NCBI GenBank assembly: GCA_947561715.1
Contig: OX387197.1
Span: 23,958,266-24,022,265, forward strand
Origin: Ascidia mentula
Lineage: Eukaryota; Chordata; Ascidiacea; Phlebobranchia; Ascidiidae
Reading direction: 5' to 3'
Length of the DNA stretch: 64,000 bases
Shown here: piece after piece, positions 19,884-34,900 of the stretch
How the letters are laid out: each line of letters opens with the position of its first letter
Numbering within the stretch: the stretch's first letter is position 1
The notes under the pieces: generated by a model
Told to the model about the DNA's origin: nothing
Database searches by the model: none
What the model saw: the letters and a program-made list of their open reading frames with translations, nothing else
Made by a program: the position numbers and the translations under genes

Positions 19884-21230
19884 AGACCACCTTCAAAGGA
19901 GCAATCCGCTAACGCCGTGATGGATGCCAGCGCACTTGCTATGTATTTAAGCTGGCTAGTGCCAGGCGCGAGAGAGGCCTTAAATTGAATCAAAGCGCAG
20001 CGCCAGGCCGGATTAAGCCTGACCCACGACCTGTTTTATCACAGACTACATGTAGCGGGTCTTGGTGGGCGAAAGATCTTTGTTGACGCTCGCATTGGTA
20101 CTGCTAAAAAGATCGACGTAATTCAGTTTGGGATTCTAGCAGGGGAGTTTAGGTTTCCAAATTACAGACACAAGGGAATGTCGTTTGTATGGGTGCACGC
20201 CGTAAGTTGGTTAGCTTTGATCTCGCATTCTAACCACGACGAGTAATGGATTGGCTAAGAAAGATAACGATTTGATGTATGTATACCGGCGAACCCAAGT
20301 ATTCATTCGTTAACACCATGCGAACCCAAAGGGTGAATGTGGTCGACAAGCATGAAACAAATGACATCCCAAGGAATTCTACACAACGAGGTTGTATTTC
20401 ATAACTGTGACGTAATGTAATTATTGGAGAAATCCAATCATTTGTGCACAGGCGCGGTTTTAGCGGGAAAATGTCACAGATTTACGACCGATTTAATTTT
20501 TCATACGATCTGTTTACTCTGTAGCTGCGAACTAACGCTTTGTAAGACGGCGTTTTAAGATTTGACGCCATCCATCAACCGCTCGATTCGAACGTCACGA
20601 TCAAAATTCCGCGGCTGTTGAACTTCAACCATTTCCGAGAAACCACTTTCCGCTAGGTTGCGCACGTGGCCCGTCTGAAGTTCGAAAAGTCCGCGCCTGC
20701 GGCAAACCAAGACATGAAATGGTTCTGAACCCTCGGAAAAAATTGAAAAGCACATGAGCCCTTAAAAATGTTTCAAATGTGCCACAAATTTTGCCAAACA
20801 CTAAACTCAATGCTTTTTCATGTCACCAAATAATCAACTGTTTTCACAAAACTTTCTGGTTTTTGGAAAAAGTTTTTCTCAATCTTGATTACGACTCCTA
20901 GGGTCTTCTTATCAGAGTCAGTGGGTTTAAGTAAAAAACATAGCCCCGTAATACTCGTTCATCCTCGGGGTAGGTGGCAAGGTCGTTCGCCCGGCATGTA
21001 TTTACAACCACAACGACGCTCAACTAATGATTTTAGGCACGGCAATAACGCCAGAGTAGCCAGCAAGCTTGTTGACGTGCTCCGATGCGTTATTTGTTGA
21101 TAAACACCATCACGGCCCAGCTGGCACCGAATCCACCCTCGTTAAGTCCACCCCTCGCCCCCTTAAATGCTTCCATATACCCTTAAGACTGCTCCCCTAA
21201 ACCCCGGTCACGATTAAAACGCACGCTATG

Positions 21231-21238
21231 TGACGTCA
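21231..21238. promoter_or_regulatory. CRE palindrome TGACGTCA
   Basis: Isolated exact CREB/ATF consensus in the intergenic interval. Confidence 0.3.
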
Positions 21239-22624
21239 TAGGGGTGATTGGCGTGGATTTATCTCCTCACGTATTGGGGATGGCTGCTTAAAAAGGCCGA
21301 GGTTTTTGCGTTGCGTTTTGCTGCTTGCTGGTTCCGTAAACTTCTTGTGTTGAATTGCAGTATAGCCCTGTGATTACGCACCAACCTGACAACGACAAAT
21401 ATTTTCTACCCTGTCGCATCACAATATAACCAAGTACAGCCAATAATATGTTTCAAACTAGCTGCAGACAGGGCCACTGTTTTAGGTCTCATTAGTGCAG
21501 CTTGGTGACTGGTAATAATCTTGTCTGCCAATAAACGGCCAGGCGACGACCTGTCGTATTGCAGTTCGCGGTTATTTGAACAGTTTCAACCACGGAAATA
21601 GCCTAATGACAATGGGTTTATTTGGCCCTTCTTTTCGCCTATTGTATCATATAATTACCCTTGGCGTTGTCGGCATTCCAGAATTGTCCTTGTTTCTCCT
21701 TACAAACAAGAGTCCTTCCTGTGTCTGCTAGGTCAAAAATAACGAACCTTGTTACGCACATCAGAATATCACGTTTCAAGTGCTACCGTGTTTTGTGGAA
21801 GTGTGGTGGAAGCCAGGAGATGACTTACCGCAAACACATTTGTTGTAAAAACGTGCTATTTACGTAACTGGACGGGATTAGAAATTATTCATTTCCGCAC
21901 GAGATTCTCCCTATGAAACCTTGGCCATTGTCCGTTTAACCGCAAGGGGTTTTCGAGACCCCGGAGCGTTTAAATTCCTATTCGGGTCGCGGGATCCACG
22001 TGGGTCGGTAAATTCACATTCTGTCTATCTCTCCTAGTTTCATGAAATTTTCGCGAGAAACTTTAGCATGCCTTAAAGTTTTATGCAAACACACGTGTAA
22101 TTGACATAAATATCGGTTGAGGAGCAGAACACTTACAAGTAGCGCCGCAGTGTCTCTTATTTATTCTTTAATGTTTACGTGATGTTTGGAAAACCAAGGA
22201 CAAGTCAACATGCACATTGCAGACTTAGTATGTAGTAGCCCGACATGTTACAAACAATAACTACGATTTGCCTTTAATTCAACGCCAGCACTTTACTCTG
22301 TTCAAAGCACTCAATCCGCATAGTCCTATGATTAGTCACAAGTAAGGCGGTACGGTGTTTGCCAAGCGAATCCCAATTTTAATGACACTTATGTCTATTC
22401 CTGAAAAAGGTCCTACCAGATGACCCATGACACGTGGCACTACATCACAGTCTGACAGGTGGCAACAATTGGTAACGTCGTGATGTCAGGCAGTGCTCGG
22501 GGTTTGGTTTCAGTTCTTGGCTTCTCCCTCGAATAGCTTTCGACCCCTCAGCTGATAATCGGCACCCCCCCGCCGCGACCCCACTCGAATAGACAAACCC
22601 TGTGACGTAGGGCTTGCGTGGGCG

Positions 22625-22632
22625 TGACGTCA
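22625..22632. promoter_or_regulatory. CRE palindrome TGACGTCA
   Basis: Exact CREB/ATF consensus at the edge of a CpG-rich stretch (22480-22640). Confidence 0.3.
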
Positions 22633-25600
22633 TTAAGTGCGCAAGTCAAATTCCGCCGAAAAGCCTCCTGGGACCTTTGCTTGTTTTGTTATTCGTGATA
22701 TTTATGCGATCCCGGTGGATTAAAGCGATTTGGTGGGGCAGCGGAATGCTGGTTCGTAATAGAATCGCCTCCGCAAGCTGACGAAAAAACTTTGATTCAC
22801 CGAGGACAGACCTTTTTGAATAGGAATAACTCTATAACGTAAAACCCGTCGAAGTACCGGGGTTTTCTTACAAACCATGTGCATGTATAAAATCATATAA
22901 AATGGGATTCCAATGGTTGGTTACAGGAAATTCACGTTCTCCTCACTTGTATATTCAACAATTAAAATAGAAAGAAATAAAGATGCCAGTTAGAATTTTT
23001 GCCAACCACTTGGCCTTAACAGGCTAGTATCGAAGCTTATTAGAATCGTATTGCTAACATTACCTACCGTGTACCATGTCGTGGCGACAATGCAATATTG
23101 CAGTAGCAGACGCTCCACTAATTTCCAGAGCCCTGCAACCGTATTAGCAAAATGCCGCTCAGACCACAACGTTTACCCAAGCAATCCGCAAAGCTTTCCG
23201 TTTATCAACATAGCTGATGTTTACCAACAAATCCGTGGTGGTTGGGTGCAAAGACCTAAATCCTAAAATGGATTGCGGTCGTAAGCTTGATAATAACGTG
23301 GCGGTGTACGGGGGTGTCGAATGTTTTTTCTGCTAAATACCGCCAGTTTATCAACATTTGCTTAGCTGTGAGGGAATTTTTAAATTATTTCAGACTTGCT
23401 GTAATTTTGAGACGTGAAATATTCGTTCAAGCAACATTTTGATGTGAACCGTATACTTTGGTATATGGTGTTATAGCCTACTTGAAATACTAAGCGTAAC
23501 GCAAGTAAAATTTAAATCTTGTTGGTTGGTTCAGAAGATTTGTCATTTTCTCCAAATCATTATCAACATCACGTTTTGTCAAAAATAGAGTTAATATGAT
23601 TTTTCGTTAATTGCAATCAGTGACATTTTCAAAGGGCCAAACAATTAAAGTAGTCTTGGATTTACGCATTCCCCTTGTTCATTAGACGTGTGTAACCAAG
23701 CCTTGGAAGAGGCAGGTGCTTGTAGGAGTGGCAAGATGACCTTGACAGATTGCATCACTCAAGGTTAGTGTCCTGTCCAAGACAGGTGCATTCTGTTCTC
23801 CAGTTACCTAACGGGAAAGTTGCTGGGGTGTAGCGGCCTCAATAAACGCACGGATTAGTCGAGACAACAACGGCAGTGGACAATGGATCCCAAACTCACC
23901 TTTTTGCCGTACTGCGTCACACTCTCAAGTCCAAGCGACCTTACGGTGTCTGTCCAGTATCGGGTTGCTGGGGGCAAGAATCGCGCGCGCCGCTAAGCCG
24001 ATGTTTGGCACTTAAAACCTCGCGTGAGTGACCGTCGTTTGGCGGAGCCCACTTTGACCCCACGTTATTGGAACGTGCACAGACGAGCGTAACTCGAAAC
24101 CGAACAGAATCTATCAAGTCGCGATCGAACTCCTCTGATGCGACGTTCGTGTTTGCGCAGGGGGCGACGAGCAAGCAAATAATCCTAAAAACGTATAACG
24201 CCGTGCAGTGCCAAGGGAAAAAATCGGCAATTCCAGAAATGCTTTGATATGAATGGCGGCGTACTTTTTTCTCAGAGTGCTAAGGTTTGTTTAACATTCA
24301 AGGCATTTTTGACTAGTGGGCATCCACCTCGTCGCAAAAATGTTTGCAAAGAAGATTACATACTGATTGCCCTGAAAAAAATGTAAAAATACCCGTATCT
24401 ACTACCTTGACATTTACATGTCCGACGAAGTATCCTACTATTAAGTCATCTCCTCGACCGACAAAACTTGAAGTTATTTTTTAAACAATATCAAATACAC
24501 CTTACGCGGCAAATGAAGCGAATACAAACACTTCCATCAAGTGTTTGGTTTTCTAACCGCTTTCCGCGGCGATAAAATGGTTGTTTCGAAAATGCATGAA
24601 CGAAGCTGTCACGATTTTCTTACATTTTGGCTTTTGCGTTCGCATGAGAAACGGATTTGTCGTTTTTATTTCGTCACTGATCCTTGAAACCGTACAACAA
24701 CTTGGAAGTGGACAAAGATGGGCTGTTTTTCGGTTTTAAAACGACGAAGGCATCATCACACATGTGATGTGAGGCGCAGACAAATAATGCAATCCTGCCA
24801 GTAAACACAAAGCTCAGGAAAAAGGAGCATTTCTGTATATTTCTGGGTGAAATATGTCAAGGACAGCAGGATTTTTACCTCTTTCTGTTCGAAGGAGACA
24901 AGATACCCTGGGAAAATTTATTGCAAAACTTGCCAATGTTGCTGTTTTGGTAAACACCTTGTCAACCACAAATCCAGCCCGTTGCTTGAAAAATAACTCT
25001 GTCAGCGCTTCGAACTGTCCTCATTTGCACTTGGTCTGCCTGGTAAACATCTGCTGTCAATAGCCAGCACCTTGAAACAATCGACATTTCACACCCAATA
25101 AACTCCTAAATGTGTTGTCACAATTGACAAAACAAAACCAAATGACAGCGTAATTCTTGGGGTCAAGTGCACCCTACTTGTTACAGTTTCGCAGCGAGGC
25201 AGATGTGACAGTTGAAGTAGTTGAATGTACGTGTGAACTGTTTTGTACGTGTGAACTATATTTTTTGCACTGAGAGTTAGATTTTCTTATCCCAAATTGA
25301 TTTTTTGCTGATTGCTCAGGCATGATAATCCCATATTCGGACACCCTTGCTGACAAGGCCTAACTTTGCAGTAATATTAATGATAAATTTAAAGTAACAT
25401 TAGAAAAAATAAGTAATATGAAAAAAATACTAACTTGTCATAACTCTGTGCAACGTTCTAATTTTAGTGATACGCGCGCATCACACCTATAAAACGTAAG
25501 TGTTTATTGTGTTTCGAGTTATTGTAGGCAGTTCCACGGTATTCCTAACGTTTATTGCCAAAACCTGATTAAATGTTCAATGTATATCTTAATAAGCATA

Positions 25601-27614
25601 ACACATACCTGTTTGAAGTATTCCTTCGATACAAATTGAATCGGATTTGTTAAATTTCAGTGGTTTCTGAAGGCGTATTTTGTTATCTATGTGTGTAGCC
25701 AGCAGCTTAATAAGATTAGTAGGTTTTATGTGATTGCCCCATGCAAGAAGACTAAATCTGGCGCCAAGTTTAAAAACTCCAATCTAATTCCAGTAAACAC
25801 GTTTTCTAGCAACAAGTTGTGTATTTGTGACATCATAATCGCATTTGTGAAAAGATCGAAGAGAAAAAGCAACGGCCATTGTTACTGGTGTTTGGTACGC
25901 CGGATTTGATGCTGCATAGTTACCAATGACTTTTACCAAAGTGATGTCAGTCATGTACATAGTGGACGATTATCCATATCCCTGCCAGCTGTTAAAAAAT
26001 TCTTTAAATCGTGCTGTCACTGACTTTAATTGAAGACAAATCTTTGGTCGGTCTGTAATAACAACAGCATCACTGTCTGGTATTCTAGCGCACCTAGTTT
26101 TAAAGACATGGTAAATAATGAGCTCATACATTTTCATGGCGTGAAGGTCGCCTATTGATGACTTTCCATGCGTAGAAGGATGGTATGACTAGGTGGTCTG
26201 AGATGTCAATGTTTGGGAAGAAATCGGGTCACCTGGGGTCGCTGCTTGTGACCACGTCCAACGTCAGAGCTAAATGCCAAGTCAACATTATGTCAGCTAT
26301 AATGCGATTTTGAAATTGGACTTCATGGGATTTCAGTAAGTTTTCAATAATTAGGTTTTATGTGAAGAAATTGTGATAATTGAACTGCAGGCAGTATTGC
26401 ACACTGCTTTGGCCTGCAAGGTCCCATTAGTGTACCTGGTGACTGTAGGTCTTTTGCTTCTGTAATTTATGACAGTTTTGGGAAAAGGTCCTGATTAAAA
26501 CGAGCTTGGGTGTTGGAAGTCGTTTTCGTTCAGTTTTAAGGTGTTTTAGCGAAGACCTGTAATAAAATTAGTTAAAGACAAATTTACTTCAAGATTACGT
26601 TTGCTAATTAGTGCAATGTAGGTACAACGAACTGACGCCTATTTAGTGTGTGCGTTTACATTTCACGAAGCATATTACGGTGACGAAATAATTTGCTTGG
26701 ATTCTGTTCGTCAATGAAGTAGCAAAGACAGATTCTAAACGAGTTGTTATGTGAGAAGGGTAAGCTTTTTGTTGTTGGTTGTGGCGCTCTCCATTTAATC
26801 GCAGTCACAACTCTGTCCTGTGGATGTGACACTTGTAATGTGTTTTCACAGGAACTTTGAACAGTCAGTCAACCCACGGAGTCTGATCCCAGAAACCTTT
26901 TTTGTTAAGGCGACAGCTTACTTAAACGGCCGCGTTGTTATTTTAAAAAACGACGCATATATAGTCGCTTGGCTGGCTGGATTAAAGGCGAACATTTTCC
27001 TGTAAAAAGTTTTACTGGGCTCTGACATAAATATACAATTCCCGAAATCATGACCTAGATCAACCTAAGTTCAGCTCAATTGTGTGTAGCTGACACCGCG
27101 GTTCACAGTTTACTTAACTTTCAAGTGGCGTCATTAGCGTAGCCGATGAATGCCCCCTGCTTAGCTGTAGGACAACATTACGCGGAATCTTTTCTTCGGC
27201 CCGTATTTCTAGGCTTCGTAAGCCTCGCTCGTATGTCATCCCAGAAATAATCCTCGCCGCCAGAGTTTTAACTGAAAGTTGTCTACCCCGAAGGCCTTTG
27301 GTGTCAAGCGCCAATGATATATATATTAGGTTCTGTTTATACAATGAATGTACACATGGCAGAAAGAGGAAGAATAACTCTTATCCTTCTCAGTGCAAGA
27401 TCATTTGGCTGGCGGGTTTTCCACAGTGCGACGCTCTTTTCGGGTTAAAGATTGAATTCGTTTCCAAGTTAAACTGGAAAGTTTGTTTTGGTGAAATGGT
27501 ATGTTATATGGAAGTTGTGCGGAAAATGCACGTTTTTGGAATTATAATAGTGTGCAAATATTCGCTATCATTGCTTCCAAATTAATTTAAAAAATACATT
27601 TGTACTCACACACA

Positions 27615-27634
27615 CCATATATATATATATATAC
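27615..27634. repeat. (AT)n microsatellite
   Basis: About ten AT units directly after a short CA run (CACACACAC). A simple repeat with no associated element. Confidence 0.9.
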
Positions 27635-28439
27635 AGGGTTGTTTGCGATATCACGTAAAGACCTGCGCCAAACTTACAAATCAACCTCATTCGCAAGGAC
27701 CAGCACTGTGTTGATATAAGGGTCGATACTCAAATATTAACCTCGACTCAAATCAACCTTGATTCCCGCCTGAGCCCGAAATGACGCATCTCTTTTTCCG
27801 TGGGCCCAATTGCGAATGATTTATGCCGTTTGATTGGTTTATATTCCGTGCGTCATATTTTCTTCTTGATCGAGCAGTGCCGTCGAAGGCCAGCCGTCTA
27901 AATCAACGCGCCCGCTCTAGCTTTGTTGCTTGCCGCCCTTTCCGCCTATCCAAGTGACGCGCAAGACTCGATATCTGTTTGCAAGGCACACAACTTTTTC
28001 CGGCATAACACAAGAGTTAATAAAGCGCACTCCTCGTGTGCTGTTTGCCTTTCCGCGATAATAACGACCGCTTTTACCTTAGCGGTGTTGTTTAGAAACG
28101 GAAAACGGCGATGGGGAGTTTTTGTCTGGTTGCAATGCAGTGCAAAGTCGGCATAAGAAAACATGTGCAGGCTGCGAAAATGTAAGTGTTGTTGTCTTTA
28201 AATTTTCTCTACATATAGTTTGTTTCATGCACAAATGTTGCACGAATTTGATAATTCTCTTGCCATCGAGACTATAGTTTGTGCTTGAACATGAAAACAG
28301 AAACAGAATTTAACAATGCAAATATTACTAATCAGAAATATATGAAATTCTCAGTACAAATCATAAACAATTACTCAGCGGAATCTGTATACCGTTGAAT
28401 CCTGTTCGTTTTGTGTATTACCATGTTGTTTTGCCACTA

Positions 28440-28920
28440 AGTGGCGCAAAGGTGCTGGATGGGGTGGTTTCGAAAGTTAAGTTCGGTCCAACAGTCCATG
28501 TCCGTTGAAGCGCTAACCCCTGTCAAGCCCATACAGCAGTGTATACAAACTAGGTGTGATGGACCATCCGCGGCGAAATGTATTCCACTTAGCGCGACGT
28601 GTTGCCCAAATAAAACGCGCGCGAAGACAAAAGACGAACCGGGCAAACAAAGGTTTCCGACCTCGGCCGATTGTCCCAGAAACAATCGCGATCGCGTCGC
28701 ACCTTAGTTTTGATTCGCGACATTTTGTGCGAAATGGGCGGCGCTGGATGAGCGCGAATTGACTGATTGTGACGCGCGCGCTCGATGTTCCAAAAGACGC
28801 AGCTGGACGCCGGAAGTTGTCACCTGTCGTCCACGATTGTGTAACGAATTTCGATAACGTTCTGGACGTTTTGTAAACACTTAACACGACTCGCGCGCCC
28901 GCGATTGCCGCCATTGATCA
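28440..28920. other. CpG-rich patch
   Basis: A dense run of CGCG, GCGCGC and TCGCGA words (for example ACGCGCGCGCTCGATG). It could be an unmethylated promoter or enhancer, or a conserved element. No gene start is evident. Confidence 0.4.
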
Positions 28921-31900
28921 GAAATGCACACACAAAGTTTAAAAAATTAGACTAATACAAGGGTTGACGTCGCCAAATGTTGTCGTAAACTTCTCACAAG
29001 TTTTACCTCGTACATCAGGAACTTATCATGTTAGTGTTAATCTACTTATCGTGTCGTGTGTTTGTGATTGTGGGTGGGATTGCGAGAAAAATGGTATCCT
29101 ATTAAAACCCGGAACTGTTTATTGAAATTTGCCGCACAGGACTTTAAAACGGTTTAATTCTCTCGGAGGAATTTATAGAACTAATTGCGTTTTTGCCACT
29201 TGAAGTGGATAACCCAACCATTTAACGTAAATTGAAACGCCACAATTACACGGTTTTGAACTAAAAATATACGATTCCTCGGAAGGGGAAAATATAGACT
29301 GGTAACAACCAGTTTTTACTCTATGTCTTGAAGCGGCGTTGGTCTGTCAAGTTTTAAAAGGGCCGTTTGGTAAAATCTATTTTTTATGACCCTGGAGACT
29401 GGTGTCTCAGGATAAAATGTAAATGGGTTACCTTGTTTACTTTCGTCACGAATCGTGGTATGGATTACAGGACTACCGGGTATGGCAAAGTGGATTATGT
29501 CCATTTTGAGCCAAGTAATCCAGCAACTTTCTCACTCCATAGTTCCATGATGAATGATGTTTTGATGTGATTTTACGTGATAACATGTAATTGCGAAACC
29601 ATGGCAAACTGGTCCATATTATTGTTAAAATGGCAATCGGTGACGATGTTCCAACTTGATTTTTGGGGCCACGAATTTCAAACGCTTCACCAGGCTGAAG
29701 TCTGTTTATTCAGTGCAATCAAGTGTGTTCTGCTGTTACATGTAAGCCTGTATATGTGCTGTTGAAAGTACAGTTTCACGTTTGACGAAACGTGTGACCA
29801 TGGAATTTGTCAAATCGTGTTGTGTGAACAATGTTGTTGATCCACAATAAGCAGTCGGCGAAAGTTGCAACTCGATAATCTTCCCAAGTTCACAGGGCGA
29901 CAGAATTGTCTTTTTAGAGAGAAACAGCGCGCAAGCAGAGTTGCGCCAACCCGGGAATTCGAAAACTAAATTAGGTTGACCTGTTTGGCCGACAAGGCGT
30001 TTGCTAATAAAGCGACAGGCGCTTTTATTTTGATTGATGATTAATCTGTTTCGGGGATGCGCCATGAAACTGATATGTTTACCAGTATTCGGTAACAATT
30101 GCGTTTGTTCGCTTGTAAACAAACTGACGCAGATTACTCGCTGCCAAAATATTCAGCAACTTGTAAAGGCTGCTGATACAGAAGTCCTCATTCAGCAGAT
30201 GAAGTTTTTTTGCCGTTTTTTATTGCAGAAAATTTTGTAGCGTTTTTGTGAGTGAAGTTTGATGTACTTTGAAGAGCCATGTAGCAGTTGTACCGAAACT
30301 CAGTAAAAAGTTACAGAACAGCCAGAACCAGGACAAGGAAAAGATAGCTTGAGACAATTTTGCTCAATGTATTTGACTTCGCATAGTAGATATTTTTCTT
30401 TGTATTGCGATGTATCATCTGTGGAAAACACGTCACTGCTAGAAAAAAAACTGCCATTCGGTGTTTGTCTCGGCCATCTTCAGTAATCTTGTTTTCCGAT
30501 TTTCTTGCGACAATAGCCTCCATTTCATTTGCGATTAGATTCAAATCACGGTCGCCAATTGGCGAACCTATCGACGGCGGTGCTGTGAATGCAATCGCCG
30601 TAATAAGACGTGGCTGTTCTAGATTACGGAAACTCAAGCACCGTATATGTTTGCGGTTGCTTTGATGCTGATTTCATGGGCGATTGGCCCCTTTGACCCT
30701 CCGGGGCACCCTTGGCCGTTTCCTCAGCAGGGCCTCACTGTATACAACAACTATCGTAACGCCAAAAATCGTGGACTTACGCATCGCGTTATCTTGGTGT
30801 AGATCACCTCGTTACTGTCGCTTTGACAGTCGCCTACGTCAAAGTGGTTCGCGCGGGATTGGTAAAGCAATCGGTGATGTAATTAGGTTTTTTTTCGGTT
30901 GCTCTTTGTGGATTGTGTGGTGAGAAAGGTTATCAGCAGGTTTTTCTTGCGTGTAGCCCACCCTTTGCAGAAAACACAGCACAAATGTGCTGTACGCTGA
31001 AAGCATGCGTATAAATTGAAACATTTCGCCTTTCAAGGCCATAAGTAATTCTGTTTGTACAATTTTAAACGACAAACGCATATCATTTCGAACTGTTTTT
31101 CCTAAAGGTAACTGATTGTGAATGATTTTTTTTACAGGGATGAATAAAATTTGCTGATTTTACAGCACTTCGGACATTGTCTGATGTCTTGCTGCCTTAT
31201 TGTCAATATTTCCAAAGTTTGTCGATATTTGTGACTTGGGGCAATTAGTTTCTCCCTTTTGAAACAGCCCTAGCGTTTGAAACTGACTACATTCTGTCGT
31301 AATTTTTGAAATCAGTCTCCGAGTGCACGAATGACGTAACCGCGCGCTTGGCGCCCCGGGCCAGGCCGCACGTCGGAAGTGCAAAACCCGATCAAAGATA
31401 GCCCAACTGTTGTGCCAACCATCTAACACTTCGCGATAATATCAAAAAGACAATAAGCCTTAATAGCCAGGACGTGACTACGAGTGCTCGAGAGCGGTTG
31501 CGCTCTATTAACGGACTGTTGCTTATAGGGATAAGTAGTTCCATGTGTGGTTCAAATTCGCTTTCTGATTTTGTCCTGAAAATATTTATTAGCTGTTACC
31601 AACGCCAAAACATAGTGTTTTTTCATGTTGATTTTATTAATTTGTGCAAATGGTAATGATAGTTTCTCAACCACTGCACTTGTTCTGACGATTTGTTTAA
31701 ACTCGTATTAACTTCGATCCATATGTAAAGTTGGGCTTTAACGCCTTTTCAAAATATATCAAGTTCTTATTTTCGCACATTTAAATTTTCTAGCTCTGCG
31801 CACGTAAAAAAACACCTAACCCTTAACGTAGCGATGCAAGCATTTGCTTTTTAATTTGATTCCCTTCTTTTATCGTTGTTATAGATGCCATGAGATAGTA

Positions 31901-34900
31901 TCTGGTTTTGCCAGAAGCCATTCATCATAGATGTCGGCATATTAACTTCACGTTTTTCAACGCCTATGAGCCATAACTACGTATAGCATCGCCGAATTTT
32001 CATAGCAGCACAGCAGTACACTGGAATCTGGGCGCGGTCCGCCCAATCGAAACGTTGGTTCAATAAACCGTTTGCAACGCGGGCCCCAAACGTTGCGGTC
32101 GTTTCCTGTTGGTTTTGCACGCGACGGGGGCAGAGGCCTTGATCCGGTGCGTCTTTAAAAACACTGGGGTCAAATGACTCGAACCCGAATATATATAAGA
32201 CGGGAAAGGTCTTGGTGTAAATTATCGCAGGGGATTGAACTTTCACCTTGGCATTTACGCCTGGAGTGTTTGAGTTTTAAATTAGTTTAAACTCGACGAA
32301 CTGTGGTGAAGATGTTGGTAATAACTTTACAGCTATACGGGTGTGGAAGTTCAACGTAATCAACCTGAAAGCGAAGAAGTTTATGAAAGGGTGTGTGCGG
32401 TGTACGGGTAAACACCAGAAACAGAAATCAATATACCGGTTGGCTAGTCTTCAACGCTCACGGGTGGCTACATTTGTTACGACACCCGAAGGCGATGTCC
32501 CTACGTTATTTTCCACCCAAACATCGTGACTCCGCGTTAGTTAAGGCTGCGTAACGAGGCTTGCTTCTGTGGAGACCACCCGGATTCACTGCTGGTCATT
32601 CAGATTTCGGTTTTGACTCATTGCGCCTTGTTACGTAATTAGGGCACGCAGTGGATTTGGATGTTTGAAGTTATTGTTAACGTTAGTAAACCCGGCTCGG
32701 GATGTCGTGTCTTCTGTGTTGTCAGACATGGGTCTGTTTAATCCCGGAACTGCATTGCAAATGAGTAAAGTGGCGAAAGTACACGTTTTTCATTAAATGG
32801 ACCGACGTGTGTGGCTTTCGTGACTAAACCCTTTTTATTTCACATTTCTGTCCGTTAACGATTTGTTTATACGTGAAAAGGGTTTACCAATTTCGCGAAA
32901 CAAATAAATGTAGAACCGAACATGGATTACAGCAACAAAGTGAATGGTTGTGGCGGATGCAATTCAATGGCGAAGAAAGGCGCAAATGAAGTTCATTATT
33001 TTTAATAAAAGTTTAAAAGACAACGGTTACAAGCAAAGTTTATTTAAAACTGCCAACACTGCCCCTTGACAACTTCATTGGCAATGCCTTAAAAATCCCG
33101 ACATGTCTGCAGTTGCCACGGATTTCCGTTCGACATAAGCAACCGACTAGAATAATAATAGACTCAAAAGCTTACGGCATTAAGGGAGCGCTGGGGATTC
33201 GCATCACCTGAAATGCCCTATACCCCAACCCCCCTAGGCCATATAACTGACCAAAACAAGCGGCGGGGCCTTCGTTGGCGCGTGGCAAGCCTTTCGCACA
33301 CATAGGACCCTTAAACTAGGGTCGTGTCCGCAAAGGGGGGTCGAAACCACGTGACCCAGGGTAACTCGTAATAAAACCCCACGGAACTGCGTGACGGAAT
33401 GCTCTGTGGTTGTGACGATGGCTTCCTGTTTGCACTGCCAGGGTAAACGCTCCCCGTTCCGGATTTGCCGTTGTTTTTGTAGTTGGGTGCGTCCGGCATT
33501 TAGAAAACGTTCCGTTTGTGTCGATCTTGTGGCGATTTCAATATTCCACTGTAGGGATGTCGAAATGTTCTGTCAGTGTATCTCATGACAAAGAAAACTC
33601 ACAAAAATCTCTTTTCAACATCCCAAGAATATGCAGTTGTATATTTACTATTGTCAATGGCACTTTTAGCACTATTTGAGTATTTCTTTTCCATGGCACA
33701 GTAATAAAGGTTCCGTGCATGTGGAAATATTCGGAACGTTTTTGCGGTAGAATCATTTCTTTCAAAATAAGAAGCCGCATTTAAAAAAGTAAGAATAACC
33801 ACAATACCCTGGGTGCATGTGACGTATCGCGTACCTTTTTGTCCCAATCTCTTTGTCTTATGAGTTTATATTATGTAAGATGCCACAGGTTTCGAAGAAA
33901 GTCATTTGGAGCCGACTTTTACATCTGGAAACGCTCAAGTCCTTTCTGCTTTTCTGCGGTTCCGCGAAATTTGTTTTTCCAACTCTCATGTCGGAATGTC
34001 TTGTTTCGTTGTTTCAGGGAACCCGCACGAAATGCTCTGTGCTGATGCAGCCGACCTCCGTTGAGCGGTAATCGCCCGGCGGTTGTAAGCTCAAACATAA
34101 ACCCTTACCTCACCCACACAAAAGCATGCGCGCTTATGCTGGAGGCTGCACACGGCGGCAAAGATTAATGGCGTAAGACAAGTCAAGTCGAACGGACAGA
34201 TCCAACACGTTGGACAAAACTTTCATCCAATTACTCGCCGCGCGCTCAACGGAGGCATTGTTGCACCGAGCGTGGGCTCGCGTAATAATGACACTGCTTT
34301 TACGCAGATTTTCCCCAAAACAAGCGATGGACGTTCCCAAATCGGTATTTTTGCAGCCTTGTTGCTATTAAGCCTTGTAACGTGAGAACGAGGCATTGAT
34401 GTTTGGTCTCCTGGCGTCTGCACACACGCTTGCATCTTTAACCCATAATGCTTATCTTTAAACCAGATCGTAACATCAAACAATCTACAGGGAGCAATAC
34501 GAAATGGGCTCTCTCTAGTGTGCAAGTATGGGGATTCTTATTCAGAGTTTGTCAATATTCCGAGTTTCGTGAGTTCGTAAACGGATTTGACAATTGAATA
34601 TAAGTTTTATGACTGATTTACGTTTGGGGAGTATTTTGCATGGGCATTGCATTGAGCTTGTGTTGCATCGCAGCACTCATGGCACCAGGTTCCATGTTTA
34701 AAGTGTGGAAGCATGAGCGGCAACATATGCTACCCTCCCGCAATTTGCACAGTGCCTTCAAGTTACCTTGACCTGGGTATCAACCATAACTAAGCATAAG
34801 CAGTAAAACCAATAATGTTTGTAGCTCACTGAAAAATGACTACAAGTAACCAGCCCCGGTCCATTGGACGCCATTAACCACGAAAGGCATTTTGCTCAAA

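Larger units (their letters stand above)
17221..27600. other. gene-poor intergenic DNA
   Basis: No recognisable gene on either strand; open frames are under about 100 codons and unlike known proteins. Landmarks are a perfect NRF1-type palindrome at 19872-19883 (TGCGCATGCGCG), CRE palindromes at 21231 and 22625, and a CpG-rich stretch near 22480-22640. I see no tRNA, rRNA or transposon. Confidence 0.6.

Noticed and set aside
27615-27634. origin or structured element at the (AT)n tract
   Set aside because: A plain dinucleotide microsatellite with no supporting structure around it.
28513-28914. 133-codon minus-strand frame
   Set aside because: CpG-patch artefact; several frames on both strands are open over the same bases.
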